Source: Acutalibacter muris (GTDB lineage Bacteria; Bacillota; Clostridia; Oscillospirales; Acutalibacteraceae). Taken from it: a stretch of DNA of 64,000 bases. Shown piece by piece: positions 42,917-53,786 of the stretch; the stretch's first letter is position 1, and each line of letters opens with the position of its first letter. The stretch lies in assembly GCF_002201475.1 (NCBI RefSeq), contig NZ_CP021422.1:2852001-2916000 (forward strand), in the 5' to 3' direction. Position numbers and translations under genes: made by a program. The notes below the pieces were generated by a model. The model was not told the DNA's origin, did not search any database, and saw only the letters and a program-made list of their open reading frames with translations.

Positions 42917-45900
42917 TTATTGGCATGAGCCATAGCTGAAATTGCGCACATCGGAGTCGGCGGGGATGGAACGGTCTTCCTCGTCAAAATCTTCTACTTC
43001 GTAGGCGGTGATTTCCGCATGGAGATTCCGGATAGCTTCATCAAGCTGCTGGGATAAGTCAGCACCCTCAATGGCTTTGCAGGCGCTGTCCATGCCAAAG
43101 CGGGTAGATTCCATGACCATCCTGCCCAGCACCATCTCCGGGTGCTGCACAAAATAGCTGTTCATCCGTATGCCGTTCTCGTCGGCATCCAAATGCACCC
43201 AATCCGGCTCCATATCCACCATGCGGTCGCGCTTTTGCAGGAACAGGATGTCGCTGGTTACTTCCGTACCTGCATTGCGCTTGAAGGCGTTGTCCGGGAG
43301 GCGAATCGCGCCAATAAGGTCGGCGCGTTGGGCCAGATATTTGCGGACAGCGCTGTTTTCCTTGTCCATGGTGCCCTTGCTGGTGATGAACGCCACGATA
43401 CCGCCGGGGCGCACTTTATCCAGCGCCTTGCCAAAAAAGTAGTCGTGAATAAGCCAGTGGTTCTTGTCATACCGCTTGTCCAGCACCTTGAAATCGCCGA
43501 AGGGCACATTGCCGATAGCCACATCAAGAAAGCTGTCCGGCATTTGCACTTTCTCAAAGCCGTTCACCACAATACTGCTGTTCTGGTAGAGCTGTTGGGC
43601 GATCCTGCCGGATATGCTGTCAATCTCAACGCCGTAGGCTTTTGTCCCGGACATAGATTCCGGCAGCATACCTATGAAATTCCCAATGCCACATGATGGC
43701 TCCAGAATATTCCCTGACTGGAAACCCATCTGTGCCAGCGCCTTATACATGGCACTGACGATAACCGGAGAAGTGTAAAAAGCAGTCAGACTGCTGGCTC
43801 TGGCCGCTGCGTATTCATCCTCGTCCAGCAGGGATTTCAGTTCCAGATATTTGCCATGGCGCTCGTCGAAACAATCGGGCAGACCACCCCAGCCTACATA
43901 GCGGGAAAGAATTTCTTGCTCCTCGGGGGTAGCAAGGCGTTCCTCGCTCTCAATCAGTTTCAGCAGACGGATAGCGGCAACATTGGCTGCGTATTTTTCA
44001 CTGCGTGTACCGTCACCCAGCGCCATGTCTGTAATGTGAAAATTGTGGCGCTGTTCAGCGGGGATTTCCGGGTGCAAGGTTGAGAAAGTGATACGTTCGC
44101 GCCGGGGCTTTGGTGGGGCAAGGGTGATTTTTTCTTCTTCGGCTGGTGGTTCCTCGGGTGGAGATTCCGGCGCAGGGACATCTACAACAGGTTCGGGGAC
44201 AGAATTGTCTTGGGAAGGTGTGGGAAGTACCCTTGGTACTTTCTTCTCCCCAAACAGGGAGAATGTTCCCTCACGAAAAGCGCAAAGATTCTCAAAGGCC
44301 GTTTTACGCCAAGCGTAATTCCTGTCATCCTGCACCGTAGATTCCCAAACCGGCACCATCATCTGGTAGAGTTCCTCTACCTTTTCCGGGTCGTCGAGCT
44401 GCGGCTGAACTACTTTTACCTTGTCATAAAAATCAAAGCCAACAGGAAACGGGCGAGGCTGCTCTATGGGTACATTATCAAAGAACGTGCAAATATCCCG
44501 CGCCAGCTCGTGCTTCTCATAGGCGGGGATATATGCCAATTCTTCCTCCGACATATAACGCCCTTGGCGAATAAGTGCACTGATACGTTTTTCAACCTTG
44601 CTCCAAGACAGCACCACCTTGTCATAGGGCGTGAACAACCTATCCTCCCGGGCGTAGGTGATACCCTTGCTGTCGTGGCTCTCGTCAAAACCCAGCCTGC
44701 CGAAACCGCCGTCACCGTACTCCTTTTTTAGAAAATCCGCCCTCTCTTTCGGCGTGTGTTCCTCCAAAAAGTAGGAATAAATGCGGAACTTGCTGTGTTC
44801 GATATGCGCGCCGCCAATGAGCAGCTTGTCGATTTCATCCTCGGAAATGAACTGCTTGAGCGGTTCGTCCGGGGCTTCCGGGGCTGGGAAAACCACCGTT
44901 TCCCGCAAAAGACCGTCAAGCTGCCCTAATAACTGTGTCTGCTTATGATGGTAGGAGCGTAGCAGCTCCCGCCCGTCCTGCGCAGCCAAAAATCCAAACA
45001 GCTCATTGAAAAGGCTTTGGACAGTTTCGTGGTCATCCAGTTTTCCCGCAAGCTTTACCGTCATGTCCGGGTAGCCCGCCCGCGTATTATAGACTTCCTG
45101 CACCGTGGGAAGATATCCGGATTCTCTGGCTTCATCCGTGAAGTCCTGCACAAGAAACAGGAGCCGCTCTGCAATAAATTTCTTCTCCACTTCGTCGGCG
45201 CGGTCAATAACAGACTGCGGCACATACCGCCCTAAATCCAGAAGTTCGCGTATGCGTTTTGCCACATCTTCCCAAGTAAGAACTATAGCCGTGCTGCCGG
45301 TCGCCGATTTACCAGAGGACAGCCGCAGGCCCTTTTCATCGAACCGGAGGGAATAGGGCCGTTCGCCAAGGAAGAAGCCTTTGCCGTCCCGCCCATACTC
45401 TTTTTGCAGAAATTGCGCATTTTGTTCCAGCGTATAGTCCTTAGAGAAGCACGAGAAAATGCGTTCCAAGCAGTCCGGCTCATTCCCACCAAGGCAAAGG
45501 GCCGTGTCGATTACCTGCTGAGAATATTTCAGCTTAGGCATAACAGGTTCCGATTGAGGAATATCAAGGCCGAAAAGTGATAGCTGCTGGCTCTCCTGAT
45601 TTTTCAGCGCCTTAATGTCGGTGTTGATATAATACTCTTTTTTATCAACGAGCATGGACACCCATTCCGCCACAAGATTCCACGAAAAAACGGACTCCTT
45701 GGTGCGTGTGAGGTAAGCGCCCTCCCACATCAGAAGTCCGTTTTCCTGGGGCTTGTGCCCTAGCCGTATGCCGTCCACCAAAATCTCCGTGTACCGCTCC
45801 TGATAGGCCGATTTCAAATACTCGGCCCTCTCGGTCATATCCGTGTGGACGGAAAAGAAAAGCTCTATCTGGCGCTTCTTGTACCTCAAATCGTCATACT

Positions 45901-47146
45901 TATTGGACACCAGCGCCAAAATGAGCTTTTCATCCAAAAGGGGGGGTAGGTCAGAGGCTTCGGCTAACTGTAGATCAGCTCGTTCAGAACCGCCTCCTCC
46001 GCCGACTGCCGAATATTGTTCATCAGGCCCACCCATTTCATCTGGTCGCGGGCTTTCAGTTCCTCCGTCACCCCCAGGGACTTCGCCATCTCCGATGTTA
46101 TCTGCTCCATCCGGGAGAGGGCTGTCTGCTCCACTTCCATCAGGTGCTGGTTCAACCGGCCCGAGGTCAGCAGGTTGGTGTACGTCACGCGGCGGTGCTG
46201 TTTCAGGAACTTCCGGCGCAGTAACGCGTATTTCCCAAGGCTGATCTCCGGCTCCTGGGGTGGCAGCAGGTTCGGCAGGAGGTAGCCGTTCTCCGTCCGA
46301 TATGTGATTTCGGTCATATTCAAAACTCCTTTCCGCATGGGCTTCTTTTTCAACAGGATATAGGATTTTATCGGATTTTTCAAAGGTGCGATTTTGCTTT
46401 TGTAAGCTCAGCGCTGTCCGGGCAATCTCCGACAAGCACATCTTGGCAATATCTCCGGTGGCCGTGCCCAGGGCGTTGAGGGTTTCCGGGGTGTTGAAAT
46501 CCTGCACACAGCGAAAATCTTCCGGAGTAAAATACTCGCTGGTATCACAACCGCAGCGGGAGAGCAGCATATACCCGATACTGTTCTGCAAGGCGGTGGA
46601 AAACTGCATTTCCACATTCAGTTCGTCCAGTTCCTCCAAAAAGCTGCCCTCGGTGAAGCCGCGAAGTTCCGCCAAGTAGTCGGCAATATTATCCTGCACG
46701 GCATTTTTTGCGGCAGAAAGCAGAGCCGTAGGCAAATTGGATTTATCCTCTAATTCACCAAAGCTATTTTCTAATGTTTCGATAATATCCAGGGCATATT
46801 CTTCCCTCATCGTCCACAAAGGAACAGGGCGGGAATGAGGTGTTTCATGGGTATCGGAGATATCAAAATAGTGCTTCAGCCGTGCCCTGCCGTTATATTC
46901 GCCGTCAAAGACGGCAATGCCCGTGGCTCCCCGGTTTACCCAACGTCCAAATTGCCGGTTCCAGCGCTCGATTTCCAGAACGGCGGTGGCGTCCGGGCGC
47001 TGAGCATAGACCAGGAGCTGCTCGTCAAAGGACAGCTTATAGTTGTAGCTGGCTGCGGTCAAAAACTTCTGCCAGCTTTCCGGGGCCGTAACACTTTTCA
47101 GTGTTTTGCGGTACAGTTCCGTAATGAGTTCAAATTTTTTCGCCAC
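42917..47146 (-). pseudogene. ICE helicase/N6-methylase, N-terminal 1409 codons only
   Basis: Start GTG 47146 (GGAGG 8 bases upstream). It begins VAKKFELITELYRKTLKSVT, the usual head of the giant Tn1549 polyvalent protein. About residues 300-400 are Pro/Gly-rich low complexity; a methylase region follows (ILEPSCGIGNFIGMLPESMS, DVAIGNVPFGDFKVLDKRYD; NVPF is the N6-adenine methylase motif). It stops just after DVRNFSYG, whereas relatives continue for a thousand or so residues with SNF2 helicase motors. The C-terminal end is found at 37653, beyond the inserted immunity module. The methylase half may still be made. Confidence 0.88.
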
Positions 47147-47158
47147 CCGATTCACCTC

Positions 47159-47524
47159 CTAACGCTCAAACTCTTTTTCTTTTTTCGGCGGGTGCCGCTC
47201 TAAATATTCCCTGACAGTGGAATCTACGCCCTCATAGCCCCAATCTTTTTCCGGGTCGATATCGCGAAAAGCGTTGTTTCCCGTTTTATAGGAATCCAGC
47301 CCTATGGGAGAGCTTGTAATAAGCGTACCCCAATGGTTTACCATGACCCACTTGCCAATCTGCACCGGGTCGCCCCGGCAGTCATCGTCGTGGCGCACCT
47401 CGTACATATAAAGGCCCATGGGAATGGTATTGCGGTCGATACGGCAGGGAGTGAACAGCATGGGTTTCCCCAGCACCGTGACCACCTCGAAAACCTCTTT
47501 CATAGCGTCCAAACGATAAGGCAT
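47159..47524 (-). CDS. LPD28-like ICE protein
   Basis: 121 residues from ATG 47524, placed 20 bases after the parB stop, with AAGGGG upstream. VTVLGKPMLFTPCRIDRNTI then MYEVRHDDDCRGDPVQIGKW and NHWGTLITSSPIGLDSY match LPD28-type domains carried by large polyvalent ICE proteins. Function unknown. Confidence 0.75.
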   Translation of the reverse strand: MPYRLDAMKEVFEVVTVLGKPMLFTPCRIDRNTIPMGLYMYEVRHDDDCRGDPVQIGKWVMVNHWGTLITSSPIGLDSYKTGNNAFRDIDPEKDWGYEGVDSTVREYLERHPPKKEKEFER

Positions 47525-47543
47525 AGCTACCCCTTGTGAGTGC

Positions 47544-48497
47544 CTACCGTTCCATTTCCCGCTGGCGCTTTCGGTACATTTCCAGCGCCTTGATGATGGT
47601 ATCCTCGATCTTCTGCGCGGGCGTCCCCGGCGCAAAATACTTGCTGATACGTTCCTTGGAGATTTTGAACTGCTCCACCTGATTGCCCTTTTCCTCCTGC
47701 ATGATGGAGAGCATGACGTCCTCGTTGAGCTTGCCGGCCTGGGAGAAATCTTTCATCTTGATGGCCTGGGCGTGGGATGGTGTGCAGTCCTCCAGTTCCA
47801 TAAGTTCAAAGAGGGCGGTCTGTTCCTCCGGGGTCAGGTAAGAAAGCTCCACAGCGGGACGGAGCGCCATTTGGGGCTTGTCCTTTTCTTTCAGCACAGA
47901 GTTGTCTACTAAATCCAGCAGGGCAGAGGTAAGGTTGGTTAGACGGATATAGCGCTGGATTTGTGTTTTGCCATCAGGTGAGGTTCCTGCTAAAACTTCA
48001 ACAGAAATACTTCCTTTTAACTTCTGCCCCAGTGGGTCAGAAGTTAAATCTACTCTTTGCCCCTGCCGTTTCATAGCGTCTAGCTTCATTTTATAAGCAA
48101 ATGCTTTCTCGCTGGGCAGAATCTGCTCCCTCTGCAAGTTGGAATCCACCATGATAATAGTAGCTTCATCATCCGTCAGGTCGCGGACAATGCAAGGAAT
48201 AGATTCAACCCCAGCCAGTTCACTGGCTTTTTTGCGCCTGTGTCCGGCTACCATCTCATACCCGCCATCCGGTTTGGGTCGCACCAGGCCAGGAACAAGA
48301 ACGCCGTACTGCCGCACACTGTCTGCCATCTCTGTCATGCACTCATCCATGCGCACCTTGAATGGATGATTGGGGAAATCGCTGATTTCTGCCAGCGGGA
48401 TGTCCCTGACGGTTTCCCGCTGGGCTTCGTCGCGTTCCTCCTGGGTGGTGAACAGGCTATCTACTGAGAGTAGATTTGCTGCGCTGTTTATTGCCAA
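47544..48497 (-). CDS. parB: ParB partition protein
   Basis: 317 residues from TTG 48497 (GGAGG 9 bases upstream). The ParB CTPase box is clear: [20 protein letters not shown] (GHRR motif), followed by a helix-turn-helix and a C-terminal dimer region. It overlaps parA by 41 bases. With ParA it stabilises the circular ICE during division. Confidence 0.95.
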   Translation of the reverse strand: MAINSAANLLSVDSLFTTQEERDEAQRETVRDIPLAEISDFPNHPFKVRMDECMTEMADSVRQYGVLVPGLVRPKPDGGYEMVAGHRRKKASELAGVESIPCIVRDLTDDEATIIMVDSNLQREQILPSEKAFAYKMKLDAMKRQGQRVDLTSDPLGQKLKGSISVEVLAGTSPDGKTQIQRYIRLTNLTSALLDLVDNSVLKEKDKPQMALRPAVELSYLTPEEQTALFELMELEDCTPSHAQAIKMKDFSQAGKLNEDVMLSIMQEEKGNQVEQFKISKERISKYFAPGTPAQKIEDTIIKALEMYRKRQREMER

Positions 48498-49275
48498 TGT
48501 CCGTCACCTCCTTTACCAGACTGCGGTAGCTGTCAGCGGCGCGGCCCCTGGGTTCGTGCCGGAAAATGCTCTTGTCCGCCGTGCTGATTTCGGCAAGCCG
48601 CACCGTAGAGGGGATAACCGTCTGCAATACTGGCAGGTACTTTCCAAAGTTCTCCTTGACCGATTTCACAATGTCCTTGCGGAAGTTAGTGTCGTTAGAC
48701 ATGGTCAGGAACGCTCCGCCGACTTTGAGCTTGGGGTTGATATGCTGTTGGACATTCTGTACCGTGCCGATCAGTTCGGTCATGTCCTCGGCGGCAAGAT
48801 AGTCCGCCTGCACGGGGATAAGCACATAGTCAGCGGCTGACAGCGCATTGATGACCAGCATACCCAAGGACGGGCGGCAGTCCAGCAGCACATAGTCGTA
48901 CTTGTCCTTAACGTCAGTTAGATACTGCCTCAATACCGTTTCTCGGCTGAAGGCGTTGACCAGCCCGATTTCCACCGCCGTCAGGGAACGGTTTGCGGGA
49001 ACAAAGTCAAAGCCCTCGCCATGGTGCATGATTTCCGGGTAGCCTTCCCTGGGGACATTGGCAACGATATCGTTCATGACGTTGCCCAGGGTCAGGGGAA
49101 GGTCGTGAGGTTTACGCTGGCCCAGCATTTTTGTGAGGTCGCCCTGGGGGTCAACGTCCACCAGCAGGACGCTCTTTCCGTCCATAGCCAGCCCAGCGCC
49201 CAGGTTGAACACGGTCGTGCTTTTTCCAACACCGCCCTTCTGGTTTGCTACCGCGATTACTTTTGTGTTTGCCAT
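48457..49275 (-). CDS. parA: ParA partition ATPase
   Basis: 272 residues. [20 protein letters not shown] is the deviant Walker A (KGGVGKST), [14 protein letters not shown] and [18 protein letters not shown] motifs follow (seen as [13 protein letters not shown]). Good AGGAGG before ATG. It begins the long minus-strand ICE operon. Confidence 0.96.
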   Translation of the reverse strand: MANTKVIAVANQKGGVGKSTTVFNLGAGLAMDGKSVLLVDVDPQGDLTKMLGQRKPHDLPLTLGNVMNDIVANVPREGYPEIMHHGEGFDFVPANRSLTAVEIGLVNAFSRETVLRQYLTDVKDKYDYVLLDCRPSLGMLVINALSAADYVLIPVQADYLAAEDMTELIGTVQNVQQHINPKLKVGGAFLTMSNDTNFRKDIVKSVKENFGKYLPVLQTVIPSTVRLAEISTADKSIFRHEPRGRAADSYRSLVKEVTDIGNKQRSKSTLSR

Positions 49276-49397
49276 ACGGGTTCCTCCTTTCCATTAAATT
49301 AGCCGCCCACAATTAAGTGGACGGCTATGTAGGAAAAAGCCGCTTACTCTTTTCAGAATAAACGGCGCTATATAATGCTATATGTCAACGTATGCTA

Positions 49398-50006
49398 TTA
49401 CAGCCATACTCCAATCAAATCTTTCATTCTTTTCTGTACTCGCAACACTTTCGCGCACTCTATGAGGTTAGGTATATTCTTCTTCTGGTCTTTTACATAG
49501 CCCTGAATTGCAGAATGAAAAATCTCCCTGTCCATCCTGTTCATATTCCGCAGCACATCACAAATTGTACGGTCGCGGTCATAAATGCGCACATCTTCTA
49601 AATCAATTTGCCCTTTTGTTTCCCCTAGCAGAAGTAACTCCGGCTTGACCCGATATGCTCTGATCGCAGGGTAATCTATCTTGAACCGCTGCCTGGAAAC
49701 ATTTATATCAATGGCAATATTCCACTGAGCTGGAGTTCGACGGCTGTACCCATAATAGAACAGGGCGGTTTCCATACAGAGAACCGCGTCGGGGAACAAC
49801 CGGTTAATAAAAATAACCTCGCTGGCTCCATGGTCGTTTATCCAATGATAGTACCCCCACCGCACTCTTTCAATCAAGCCTTCGTCGAGCATATGCTGAA
49901 TATCCCTATAAAACAACTTCTCCGCTGTTAGCTGGGCTGTCGTCATAACATACCCATATCTTGAAAAAGTCTCGCCAAAGGTTCGTTTATCATTTTGTGT
50001 TAGCAT
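49398..50006 (-). CDS. AbiEi-type antitoxin, orphan
   Basis: 202 residues from ATG 50006 with GAGGT upstream. A winged-helix head (RYGYVMTTAQLTAEKLFYRD, GLIERVRWGYYHWIND) is followed by the AbiEi C-terminal domain (CMETALFYYGYSRRTPAQWN, YDRDRTICDVLRN). In the type IV AbiE system it represses and neutralises the AbiEii nucleotidyltransferase. No AbiEii gene lies on either side, so it is an orphan: a decayed system, or a regulator or anti-addiction factor. Confidence 0.85.
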   Translation of the reverse strand: MLTQNDKRTFGETFSRYGYVMTTAQLTAEKLFYRDIQHMLDEGLIERVRWGYYHWINDHGASEVIFINRLFPDAVLCMETALFYYGYSRRTPAQWNIAIDINVSRQRFKIDYPAIRAYRVKPELLLLGETKGQIDLEDVRIYDRDRTICDVLRNMNRMDREIFHSAIQGYVKDQKKNIPNLIECAKVLRVQKRMKDLIGVWL

Positions 50007-50206
50007 TGTTACCTCTGTAGTGAACCGCGTGGGCAATTTCCGATGCCTGAATAGCTGGCTATATTATATTCCACTATCCAGATAAAGTCAAATCGAGGCA
50101 GAGAAAAGCTTCTTTTCTTAAAATAGAAAGCAGACCAGCCTTTTGTTGATCTGCTCATTAGTAGTTCTTAATTATTCATCCTAAAAAGCTGCTATGTACA
50201 ATAATC

Positions 50207-50854
50207 TTATTTCTTGGCTTTTCCCTGTATCTCTTCGATCAAATAGTGCAACGTGGTCCCGGGACACATCTCCGAGGGTTTCAACTTACCATCATTCTGA
50301 CACTTGATGAACTGCTGCTGCGCCCTATGAATTGCTTTCACTTCATCGCCATTCTCTTTTAGCACTTTGTATATCTGTGGATTGGATTTAACGTATTTCT
50401 GCCCTATCTCCTTTTTATATAATTCTCCGAAGTCCCGACAACACTCTACAGACCCTTGCATAGTAGGCATTTTCCCAAAGTACGCAAAGAACCAAATTTC
50501 AATGCATGGATTAGACCATCCAACTCTGATGCCTTTCTTCTCTGCCTCCAAAATTATTTCATCAAAGCTCTGTACCTGATCCCGGTCAAATACAATCCAG
50601 CTTTGGCGATATTGGGGGTCTACATCTGCTTTCTCACAAGTAGAAATCATATCCTTGGTATGTTTGGCAGAAGCTACCTTTACGACTAACCGGTTTCTTA
50701 TCTTTTCAGGAAGTGAATCCCGTAGCCCATTCAGGTAATTTTTCTCGGTTTCTTCTGTATCGGTCACGATATAGTAGTAGCCAAGTTCTGGAACCCATTT
50801 CTTCTGCTTTCCACGTTCTGCTCTTTTCCCATTCCGTTCTCTTGGCATTTTCAT
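50207..50854 (-). CDS. rloB: RloB-family protein (AbiLii-like)
   Basis: 215 residues. YYYIVTDTEETEKNYLNGLR has the conserved acidic start of RloB, then QSWIVFDRDQVQSFDEIILE (TOPRIM-like acidic FDRD) and NPCIEIWFFAYFGKM. It overlaps rloA by an ATGA. RloB-RloA pairs correspond to AbiL-type phage-defence systems; RloB is the probable nuclease effector. Confidence 0.9.
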   Translation of the reverse strand: MKMPRERNGKRAERGKQKKWVPELGYYYIVTDTEETEKNYLNGLRDSLPEKIRNRLVVKVASAKHTKDMISTCEKADVDPQYRQSWIVFDRDQVQSFDEIILEAEKKGIRVGWSNPCIEIWFFAYFGKMPTMQGSVECCRDFGELYKKEIGQKYVKSNPQIYKVLKENGDEVKAIHRAQQQFIKCQNDGKLKPSEMCPGTTLHYLIEEIQGKAKK

Positions 50855-52089
50855 TCTCCCCCAAGTACGTCCAGATATTTCATAGTCGGGATAGCCCCAT
50901 ACTTGCCAAGCAAGTAGTTTTCCTCATAAGTCTCCTTACCAAAATTCTCCGGCTTCTCTTCAAAATCTGCGAGAGAATAAAGTGTAGAAGCACCATCTTC
51001 CCCTTTTTCCGTAAACCAGATTTCATCCCTGCGGAGCAAACGGTTAGACAGTTGCCAAGCGTCATGAGTAGTGAACACAATCTGTGCATGATTGACGTTG
51101 ATCTCTGGATTTAAAAAAGTAAGCAGGAAACTGCGGGCCAGCAGCGGATGTAGACGAGAGTTAAGCTCATCCACAAAGAAAACTCCTCCGGTTTTCATCA
51201 CCGTTTCCAGCCCCGGATAAAGGGCAAACATCTTTAGAGTTCCACTGGATTCTTGATTCAGAGGGATGTTGACAGTTCCTCCATCATTTTTTCTGTGGAC
51301 TGCGTCAATCTTGATCTGGCTCATGTTATCGTCTTCTGAAAGCACTTCAACTTGGAAGTCGATAATGGATGGGTCGAAGGAGCTCAGATAAGTGACTACT
51401 CTTTTCCGGACTTCACTGTCTTTTGAAAAGCCAGCGGGTACCATTGTGGCTAAAGCCATGTTTTCTTTAGGGTCTCCGAAATCGGCAAATACCCAGTTAT
51501 AGAACCAATCACGTACCGTCTTGAAAATTTCAATTCGCAACTTGGCCCCAAGAGACACAGCCAGGGTTTCTTTCTCAAGCGAAAGTCGGACATTTTCCTT
51601 TTGCTTGGCAGGGATTCCAGTTAGTTCGAGCGAATCTTTCTGCCGAAGTAAAACTTTCCGATTCCGTGTCTCTTTTACATTCAGCCACTCTTCAACTATG
51701 CCACCACGGTTCAGTGTGAAGCCATAGTTGTATGTTGTTCCGTCATCTTCTCCATTTCCCGTAAAGAAAACTTCAAAGGATGATTCGGCCTCCCGGCTCA
51801 CTGAATCCATGAGGAAAGGGGTATAGACTGGCTGGTCTGTCTCTTTTCTTTCTCCATCCCCACCATAAGCAAATGAGTTTATTACATATTTTACCATAAA
51901 GAGGAAGGCTTCGATCACGTTTGTTTTGCCACTGGCGTTCGCTCCAAAAATCGCAGCAGCAGACAGAAGCTTTTCTTTTCCTACTATAATAACGTGATCA
52001 GCATGGTTTTCCTCTTCGGTAGCTGAAAAGTCCAGGATGGTGTCATCACGAAAGGACTTAAAGTTTTCAAAACGGAACTGTATCAGCAT
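50851..52089 (-). CDS. rloA: RloA-type AAA ATPase (AbiLi-like)
   Basis: 412 residues from ATG 52089 (GGAGG 7 bases upstream). MLIQFRFENFKSFRDDTILD then AAIFGANASGKTNVIEAFLF (Walker A), GVFFVDELNSRLHPLLARSF (Walker B, signature-like) and IVFTTHDAWQLSNRLLRRDE. This is the ABC-type ATPase of SMC/OLD-like defence proteins. With RloB it forms an AbiL/RloAB defence module at the ICE right end. Residues 1 to about 297 are duplicated at 54635-55516. Confidence 0.91.
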   Translation of the reverse strand: MLIQFRFENFKSFRDDTILDFSATEEENHADHVIIVGKEKLLSAAAIFGANASGKTNVIEAFLFMVKYVINSFAYGGDGERKETDQPVYTPFLMDSVSREAESSFEVFFTGNGEDDGTTYNYGFTLNRGGIVEEWLNVKETRNRKVLLRQKDSLELTGIPAKQKENVRLSLEKETLAVSLGAKLRIEIFKTVRDWFYNWVFADFGDPKENMALATMVPAGFSKDSEVRKRVVTYLSSFDPSIIDFQVEVLSEDDNMSQIKIDAVHRKNDGGTVNIPLNQESSGTLKMFALYPGLETVMKTGGVFFVDELNSRLHPLLARSFLLTFLNPEINVNHAQIVFTTHDAWQLSNRLLRRDEIWFTEKGEDGASTLYSLADFEEKPENFGKETYEENYLLGKYGAIPTMKYLDVLGGE

Positions 52090-52513
52090 AGCCAATCCTC
52101 CCTTCTTATAACATTATACCCAAAGCCAGACAAAAAATCAATCTTTTCCTGACTGCGTCTACGTTGTGCCCATAATTTGAGGATATGTAGGTGCAGAGAA
52201 GTGGATCGAAAGTGCAGTAAATCAAACCGCCAAAGCACACCGATGGTGCAGTTTACTACAAAATTCCCCCTCAGCTTGTCCCCCAAGTAGCATACGGTTT
52301 CCACTCCACTATTTCACATTTTCTGGAAGCCACACCACATATGTTTATCGTCCTCTCAACGCCAGAAACCTCGATAAAATAAGGCTTTCCAGCGCTTTCC
52401 CCCTCGCCATACTTCCTTACCCTCTCAAACGTCGAAAAGCTATGTATCGGAAACCCCACCGTATCATGCTCACCCCCAAACAGCGCAAACGGAACATTAC
52501 CGGTGCTTCTGAG
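52090..52513. repeat. ICE right-end sequence, inner copy
   Basis: About 410 bases closely similar (roughly nine in ten bases by eye) to 57261-57672. On the minus strand both copies keep an 80-codon frame open to the junction (52271-52513: LRSTGNVPFALFGGEHDTVG onward, ending in YATWGTS). It ends at the inner att site. Confidence 0.8.
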
Positions 52514-52515
52514 GG
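52514..52515. other. Inner attachment site (attM)
   Basis: TGCTTCTGAG-GG-GGTAGG mirrors the attR sequence TGCTTCGGAG-GG. It marks the right end of the main ICE and the left end of the accreted remnant. Confidence 0.6.
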
Positions 52516-52814
52516 GTAGGAATCGCAGACTTGACAGCGTGTTTTTACCAAAAATAAGGTCGTTATGGAATTACAAAAAGAAAAGCCGCTCATTCTGCAT
52601 AGAACAAACGGCTTGATATTGAAATTCTCATTAATGTCGAAATAAGACTCCTCTATCTTGCTGATTTTTCGAGACAGAATAGTACTGGATGGTTTTTACC
52701 TACTTAAAACAAGAGTTAAGGAATTATATAGTATAATACTTTATTGAACTAGCCATTTCTCAGTTTACAAGTTGTCGATAAACGCTTACTCCTATATAAA
52801 TCATGAAAGGTCAT
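52516..52814. other. Intergenic stretch after the inner att site
   Basis: AT-rich, no convincing gene. It contains AAGCCGCTCATTCTG and CAGAACAAACGGCTT-like complementary ends near 52582-52612, a possible hairpin, and would be the left end of the accreted element. Confidence 0.35.
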
Positions 52815-53756
52815 CTAATTCCAATTAATTGTAAGTTGCTCGTAATGGTTAGCCTCTTTATTATCAGTATTTATCGCGGCGAACACACCATCAAGATTGG
52901 GAACTCCATTTCTCCCGCGTATGGGTTGCCCTCCTTGTCCGATGAAATAGGGGTTAGCTTCCGCTGATACCTCAGGTTTAGCATAGTCAATAACAAAAAG
53001 AGGTTGTGCTCTTTTCAATGTTTCCTCGCCAGCCGCAAAGGTTCCGCCAGTTTTTCCCGATTCAACAAGAATCATCGCCTCCGATAAGCCGATAATTAAC
53101 GAATTCCGTTTCATTGCATTTCCAACATTCCATAATGCCTGTGGCAAAAATTGTGAAACAAACACATGATTTTGGGGAGTCAACAAATCTCTAATGGCTT
53201 TTTTCTCTGTACACTTCAGAATTCCCTCTGCTAAGACAAAAACAGTATTTCCATTATGCGCCATAGCAGCAGAGTGCGCGGCTAAATCTGTTCCAGCAGC
53301 ATAACCACTAACAACAGTTACTCCCTTTTCAGCCAGCTGTTCCGCACACTGTGTTGTAATCACAATTCCCTTCTCAGATGCTTTTCTAGATCCACAAAAT
53401 CCAACCGATAGCGTAGATAATAAATTTATATTTCCCTTTAGGAATAAAACAGGAGGACAATACTCACCTAATACTGTTTTCAGTTGAAATGGGTACAGTG
53501 GGTCTGTTTCAAGCAATATAGCAATTTTCTGCCTTTTTAGTTCAGCACAGAGAATTTTGGCGCGCTCTTTGTTTTCCATAATGTTTTCAAACATACTATC
53601 TTTACATTTGATGATAGGCAACAGTTTTTCAGGATTTTGACATAAAGATTCAAATGTATCATATGCACTGTTAGATACATGTCTTATGATTCTCTTAATT
53701 GCAATATCACCAATACCCTTTGAAAGCATTAGTTGAAGTAAAAACTCCTCATACAT
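52815..53756 (-). CDS. DprA/Smf-family protein (DprA-PRTase defence type)
   Basis: 313 residues. The N-terminal HhH-like region (LMLSKGIGDIAIKRIIRHVS) precedes the SLOG/Rossmann DprA core: SVGFCGSRKASEKGIVITTQ, TVVSGYAAGTDLAAHSAAMA, RNSLIIGLSEAMILVESGKTGG. It lacks the C-terminal winged helix of some DprA proteins. Its pairing with a phosphoribosyltransferase on a mobile element matches the DprA-PRTase anti-phage arrangement, so I do not read it as a competence gene. AT-rich, unlike the host. Confidence 0.87.
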   Translation of the reverse strand: MYEEFLLQLMLSKGIGDIAIKRIIRHVSNSAYDTFESLCQNPEKLLPIIKCKDSMFENIMENKERAKILCAELKRQKIAILLETDPLYPFQLKTVLGEYCPPVLFLKGNINLLSTLSVGFCGSRKASEKGIVITTQCAEQLAEKGVTVVSGYAAGTDLAAHSAAMAHNGNTVFVLAEGILKCTEKKAIRDLLTPQNHVFVSQFLPQALWNVGNAMKRNSLIIGLSEAMILVESGKTGGTFAAGEETLKRAQPLFVIDYAKPEVSAEANPYFIGQGGQPIRGRNGVPNLDGVFAAINTDNKEANHYEQLTINWN

Positions 53757-53786
53757 ACATATACCTCTTTCTGGTTTGACAAACAG

